8,060 bases of DNA from Candidatus Altarchaeales archaeon WOR_SM1_86-2 (GTDB taxonomy: Archaea; Altiarchaeota; Altiarchaeia; IMC4; MCBC01): assembly GCA_001723855.1 (NCBI GenBank), contig MCBC01000050.1:1-8060 (forward strand), in the 5' to 3' direction. A program made the position numbers and the translations under genes. This document shows, piece after piece, positions 5,710 to 8,060 of this stretch. Position 1 is the stretch's first letter. The number at the start of each line of letters is the position of its first letter. The notes beneath the pieces are model-generated. The model was not told where the DNA came from and did not search any database. It saw only the letters and a list, made by a program, of their open reading frames with translations.

Positions 5710-6419
5710 TTTTTCTCACATCCTTTAATTTTATAATTTTTTGTATCACTAGTATCCTGCCAAACCTTCCAGAATTCATCAACTTCCTCTTTGCCGCCTA
5801 ATTTCTTTGCCATTCCCTCTTCAATTTTATCCATTAAATCAACAGCACCTGTCGCTTTGTAAATCGCCCTGAGTTCCTGCATATCCTTTTTTGGGATTAT
5901 GCGGGCAGATCCCGGGCTGTTTTCAAGATCCATTGGAACACCCCACCACTGCCGCATCTCTTTCATGTGCTTGTGGTAGTACTCCCAGTCCTCACCAAGT
6001 TCAGGGAAACGCACCGGAGCAGGGTCTGTTGGCAACAAAGTATAGCCCCTGTTAAGCATATTGTCTCCAAACTTCCTCTTGGCAAGCAGCTGCTGGCGTC
6101 CTTTCTCCGATTCCGCGAAATATCCTGTTTTTATGGACAACCTGCGAAGCGCAAGTATCACCGCTCCCGGGTTGTTGCCCCTGGGACATCTCGGCTTGCA
6201 CGAGAGGCACTGGCCGCAGTACCATATCTTGTTTGAACTGATTAACTCCCTGATTTTATCGTCATCCTGCGACTGGACAATGTCCATCACTTCCCTTGGG
6301 CTGTAGTCATAAAACTCTGATGCTGCACACAGGGCTGTGCATGTGCCGCAGTCCATACAGGCGTGCATGCCGTGGCTGAATTCTATTTCCTTTGACAATT
6401 CAGCATATAGTTCACCCAT
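5706..6419 (-). CDS. hdrC: HdrC-like iron-sulfur subunit, first gene of the operon
   Basis: A 237-residue HdrC-type subunit. Two [4Fe-4S] motifs lie in the N-terminal third: Cys21-x2-Cys24-x2-Cys27-x3-Cys31 and Cys68-x2-Cys71-x2-Cys74-x3-Cys78-Pro, with the HdrC helical spacer between them. The remaining 155 residues form a mostly helical, charged extension (WEYYHKHMKEMRQWW near 145-159; a predicted helical tail near 175-220) that is absent from the other HdrC in this operon and makes it resemble the longer HdrC1 of sHdr systems. It passes electrons between the HdrA-like flavin and the HdrB-like site; the stop codon overlaps the hdrB-like start by 4 nt. No Shine-Dalgarno precedes the ATG. The gene faces the divergent control region holding the palindromes. 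Confidence 0.87.
   Translation of the reverse strand: MGELYAELSKEIEFSHGMHACMDCGTCTALCAASEFYDYSPREVMDIVQSQDDDKIRELISSNKIWYCGQCLSCKPRCPRGNNPGAVILALRRLSIKTGYFAESEKGRQQLLAKRKFGDNMLNRGYTLLPTDPAPVRFPELGEDWEYYHKHMKEMRQWWGVPMDLENSPGSARIIPKKDMQELRAIYKATGAVDLMDKIEEGMAKKLGGKEEVDEFWKVWQDTSDTKNYKIKGCEKK
5716..5724 (-). promoter_or_regulatory. Shine-Dalgarno of the hdrB-like gene
   Basis: AGGATGTGA matches the archaeal consensus AGGAGGTGA with one mismatch and lies 6 nt before the ATG at 5709, within the end of the upstream HdrC gene. It supports the overlapping start. Confidence 0.5.
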
Positions 6420-6470
6420 TTTTGATTTGTTTATTGTTTTTGTAATTTTTATGATTAATTATGATAAATG

Positions 6471-6484
6471 TTAATTATTGTTAA
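6471..6484. promoter_or_regulatory. Palindromic operator candidate, degenerate copy
   Basis: TTAATTATTGTTAA matches TTAAC-N4-GTTAA except for one base in the left arm. It lies just downstream of the likely minus-strand TATA element at 6490-6498, close to the expected start of the hdr operon transcript, where binding would block initiation. Confidence 0.4.
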
Positions 6485-6489
6485 TTTGA

Positions 6490-6498
6490 ATATAAAAA
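6490..6498 (-). promoter_or_regulatory. Possible TATA box of the hdr-like operon
   Basis: On the minus strand the sequence reads CCTTTTTATATTC. A start about 25 bp downstream would give a 5' leader of roughly 45-50 nt before the ATG at 6419. The region is so AT-rich that other positions, for example around 6462-6469, remain possible. Confidence 0.35.
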
Positions 6499-6507
6499 GG
6501 AAATATA

Positions 6508-6521
6508 TTAACAATTGTTAA
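6508..6521. promoter_or_regulatory. Palindromic operator candidate, perfect copy
   Basis: TTAACAATTGTTAA is a perfect 14-bp palindrome. Its centre is 22 bp from the next copy at 6530-6543, about two helical turns, so dimers on both sites would sit on the same face of the DNA. It lies between the two divergent promoters. Confidence 0.65.
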
Positions 6522-6529
6522 GTAGGATA

Positions 6530-6543
6530 TTAACGATTGTTAA
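6530..6543. promoter_or_regulatory. Palindromic operator candidate, second near-perfect copy
   Basis: TTAACGATTGTTAA repeats the TTAAC-N4-GTTAA pattern. It lies 21 bp upstream of the TATA box of the second regulator, a position that would suit an activator or cooperative binding with the copy at 6508-6521. Confidence 0.65.
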
Positions 6544-6564
6544 CTATTAATGTATAGGGTATGC

Positions 6565-6572
6565 TTTATATT
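6565..6572 (+). promoter_or_regulatory. TATA box of the second HTH regulator
   Basis: CTTTATATTTT starts about 30 bp before the ATG at 6594, with its centre about 25 bp upstream. The core CTTTATAT is shared with the promoter of the first regulator. The spacing predicts a leaderless transcript. Confidence 0.55.
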
Positions 6573-6578
6573 TTCTTA

Positions 6579-6592
6579 ATCACAATTGTTAA
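6579..6592. promoter_or_regulatory. Operator-like half site at the start of the second regulator
   Basis: ATCACAATTGTTAA keeps the right arm and centre of the palindrome (AATTGTTAA) but has a degraded left arm. It ends one base before the start codon, where binding would occlude initiation. The first regulator also has TTAAC directly before its ATG (228-232). Confidence 0.4.
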
Positions 6593-6593
6593 C

Positions 6594-6974
6594 ATGAGGT
6601 CTCCATGTGAATTGGTTGTATGGCATCTGCTGCCTGCAATAAGGTCGGAACTTGCAAAAGCACTTGATAAAGAACATATTCTGCAAAAGAACACGGCAAA
6701 GTGTTTAGGCATGACTCCTGCTGCTGTTTCACAGTACATATCGGGCAAGAGAGGGGGGGATATGGAACTTCCGGGGGAAATAACATTAAAAATTAACGAA
6801 CTTGCAAAAAGAATGATCAATGAGGATATGTCCCCGTTTGATGTAATGAAAAGTATATGCCAGATCTGCATTGAAGCAAGAAAAAAGAAAATTCTATGCG
6901 ATCTTCACAGGGAGATTGATGAAGGCATTCCCGATGACTGCGACTTCTGGGAAGAGATCAAGGGATGTATCTAA
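6594..6974 (+). CDS. HTH (XRE-type) transcriptional regulator, COG2522-like, copy 2
   Basis: A 126-residue paralog of the regulator at 233-619, about 75% identical by my hand alignment, with a two-residue deletion near residue 110. It has the same N-terminal SPCELVVWHLLPAIRSELAK block, a helix-turn-helix at about 28-53 with the same VSQYISGKRG recognition region, and the same C-terminal cysteines (Cys89, Cys92, Cys102, Cys116, Cys125). An additional Cys37 lies inside the HTH. The ATG at 6594 is preferred to the one at 6561, because conservation with the paralog begins here and the TATA box at 6565-6572 lies inside the longer frame. It is divergent from the hdr-like operon across a 174-bp region with several palindromes and is therefore the best candidate regulator of that operon. 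The signal sensed is unknown. Confidence 0.85.
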   Translation: MRSPCELVVWHLLPAIRSELAKALDKEHILQKNTAKCLGMTPAAVSQYISGKRGGDMELPGEITLKINELAKRMINEDMSPFDVMKSICQICIEARKKKILCDLHREIDEGIPDDCDFWEEIKGCI

Positions 6975-6977
6975 CTC

Positions 6978-6993
6978 CAATTTTATTTTTTCT
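6978..6993 (+). terminator. T-rich tract after the second regulator
   Basis: ATTTTATTTTTTCTT follows the stop codon by a few bases and precedes moaA. It fits archaeal U-tract termination. The AT-rich stretch 6993-7007 right after it could contain the moaA TATA box, about 25 bp before the ATG at 7020. Confidence 0.45.
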
Positions 6994-7019
6994 TAAAATA
7001 AATAATAATCTACTGACAA

Positions 7020-7931
7020 ATGATCTATGATAATTTCGGCAGGCCAATAAAAAACCTCAGGGTTTCCGTAACCAGAAGATGCAATCTGAACTGCTTTTAC
7101 TGCCACAGGGAAGGGGACGACTCACGCAATAATATAGAAATGTCTAAAGACGAAATCGCAAGGATTGTCGGGGTTTGTGCAGGTTCCGGGATCAGAAAGG
7201 TGAAGATCACAGGCGGAGAGCCTTTGCTCAGGGAGGACATTCCTGAAATAATCGGGGGGATTTCGAATATTGATGGAATAGGGGACATATCCCTGACAAC
7301 GAACGCTACACTTGATGCAGACTGGAATAAATTAAGGATGCAGGGGTTGGATAGGATAAACATCAGTCTTGATTCACTGGACCCGGATACATACTCCGAA
7401 CTGACAAACTCCCCGGCAGGAATCGAAAAAGTGATCTCAAATATTGAAAAAGCAAGCAGGCTGTTTCCGCTGGTTAAATTGAATGTGCTTGTTCTGAAAG
7501 GTGTAAATGACCTGGAGATACCCGACATGATCGAGTTTTCCTCGAAATACGGGATCGTTCTCCAGTTGATTGAATTGTTAAAAACAAATGATGACGCAAT
7601 TTTCAGCAAGTATTTCTATGACCTCTCAGGGGTTGAGAAAGGTTTAAATGAGAATGCCGATAAAGTTATTACAAGGAAGATGCACAACAGAAAGAAATAC
7701 ATTCTCGGCAAAAAGGAGGTGGAGGTAATTCGCCCGACCCACAACACGGAATTCTGTGTGAACTGCAACCGCATGAGGATAACAGCAGACGGAAAATTCA
7801 AGCCGTGTCTTATGAGAAACGATAACCTGGTTGATTTTTTGACACCCATGCGTGCTGGCGCGACCGATGATGAATTAGAAAAATTGTTTGTTGATGCAGT
7901 AAACAGGAGAGAACCGTATTTTAGTTTTTAA
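7020..7931 (+). CDS. moaA: GTP 3',8-cyclase MoaA (molybdopterin cofactor synthesis)
   Basis: A 303-residue radical-SAM enzyme that converts GTP to 3',8-cyclo-7,8-dihydro-GTP, the first step of molybdenum/tungsten cofactor synthesis. The N-terminal radical-SAM cluster motif is Cys21-x3-Cys25-x2-Cys28, followed by KITGGEPLLRED (63-73) and NISLDSLDPDTY (114-125). The C-terminal [4Fe-4S] motif is Cys246-x2-Cys249-x13-Cys263 in EFCVNCNRMR...KPCLMRND, which is diagnostic of MoaA. The protein ends in REPYFSF, lacking the bacterial Gly-Gly tail as is usual in archaeal MoaA. The start ATG lies 45 bp after the regulator stop without a clear Shine-Dalgarno, so a leaderless transcript is likely. It need not belong to the hdr-like system, but shows that the host makes pyranopterin cofactor. 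Confidence 0.95.
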   Translation: MIYDNFGRPIKNLRVSVTRRCNLNCFYCHREGDDSRNNIEMSKDEIARIVGVCAGSGIRKVKITGGEPLLREDIPEIIGGISNIDGIGDISLTTNATLDADWNKLRMQGLDRINISLDSLDPDTYSELTNSPAGIEKVISNIEKASRLFPLVKLNVLVLKGVNDLEIPDMIEFSSKYGIVLQLIELLKTNDDAIFSKYFYDLSGVEKGLNENADKVITRKMHNRKKYILGKKEVEVIRPTHNTEFCVNCNRMRITADGKFKPCLMRNDNLVDFLTPMRAGATDDELEKLFVDAVNRREPYFSF

Positions 7932-7948
7932 ATTTGTTTTTCTTAATT
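7932..7948 (+). terminator. T-rich tract after moaA
   Basis: ATTTGTTTTTCTTAATTT follows the moaA stop directly and could end its transcript. The adjoining TTAATTTATAAA (7943-7954) may serve as a TATA element for the tRNA gene, although its spacing to the mature 5' end is rather short. Confidence 0.35.
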
Positions 7949-7966
7949 TATAAATGAGCCGGTTAA

Positions 7967-8039
7967 AGCCCCGTAGGGTAGTGGCCAATCCTTGCGGTCT
8001 TTGGAACCGCGGACCCAGGTTCAAATCCTGGCGGGGCTA
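7967..8039 (+). tRNA. tRNA-Gln (anticodon UUG)
   Basis: A 73-nt cloverleaf: acceptor AGCCCCG/CGGGGCT (7967-7973 with 8032-8038), discriminator A8039, anticodon stem GCGGT/ACCGC (7994-7998 with 8006-8010), loop CTTTGGA with anticodon TTG at 8001-8003, and T stem CCAGG/CCTGG (8015-8019 with 8027-8031) around TTCAAAT. The A1-U72 pair is the form seen in archaeal tRNA-Gln, which is made through Glu-tRNA-Gln amidation. No CCA is encoded; AAAATAG follows. A T-run at 8050-8054 may terminate it. Confidence 0.95.
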
Positions 8040-8060
8040 AAATAGCTCCTTTTTATTTCA

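Noticed and set aside
628..6419. Naming the operon as a classic methanogen HdrABC or as a true sulfur-oxidising sHdr
   Set aside because: HdrA is short, HdrB is partly degenerate, and a membrane fusion and a ferredoxin replace expected subunits; sulfur-transfer genes are not in the window. Only resemblance can be claimed.
6471..6592. CRISPR-like or simple repeat array
   Set aside because: The repeats are 14-bp palindromes with irregular spacing of 22-49 bp and no spacer/repeat periodicity; operator sites explain them better.
7020..8039. moaA and tRNA-Gln as functional parts of the hdr-like system
   Set aside because: They are on the other strand, beyond the second regulator and a T-rich tract, and are housekeeping genes; there is no sign of functional linkage. 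I also saw no direct repeat of the tRNA 3' end that would indicate an integration site.

Overview
The window looks archaeal. The signs are TATA boxes about 25 bp upstream of the two regulator start codons, a MoaA that ends in REPYF-like residues instead of the bacterial Gly-Gly, a tRNA-Gln with an A1-U72 pair and no encoded CCA, and two COG2522-type HTH regulators. A b-type-cytochrome/HdrD fusion and many Hdr subunits fit a cytochrome-containing euryarchaeote (Halobacteriota: Methanosarcinales/ANME, Archaeoglobi or relatives). That placement is inference; no phylogenetic marker settles it.

Layout. Positions 1-189 are AT-rich and carry no gene I can support beyond a doubtful 28-codon tail at the left edge. 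A small HTH regulator (233-619, +) follows. From 6419 down to 628 on the minus strand runs one probable operon of seven genes: HdrC-like, HdrB-like, short HdrA-like flavoprotein, 2x[4Fe-4S] ferredoxin, second HdrC-like, a membrane cytochrome b/HdrD fusion, and a GcvH-like lipoyl carrier. A 174-bp divergent control region (6420-6593) separates the operon from a second HTH regulator (6594-6974, +), about three quarters identical to the first. moaA (7020-7931, +) and tRNA-Gln(UUG) (7967-8039, +) close the window.

How it may work. The order C1-B1-A-X-C2-(B2)-lipoyl protein resembles the sulfur-oxidising sHdr systems (hdrC1B1A-hyp-hdrC2B2 with LbpA). Here, however, 'hyp' is replaced by a ferredoxin, and the terminal HdrB2 by a DsrMK/HdrED-like membrane fusion with cytochrome b. 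My inference is a flavin/Fe-S complex that moves electrons between a protein-bound lipoyl dithiol/disulfide (or another thiol substrate) and a membrane quinone or methanophenazine pool. The direction and the substrate cannot be read from the sequence.

Regulation. A palindrome of the form TTAAC-N4-GTTAA lies just upstream of the TATA box of the first regulator and recurs in two exact and two degenerate copies in the divergent region before the operon and the second regulator. The two paralogs, which keep nearly the same recognition helix and several C-terminal cysteines, are the obvious candidates to bind it, perhaps as redox- or metal-responsive autoregulators.
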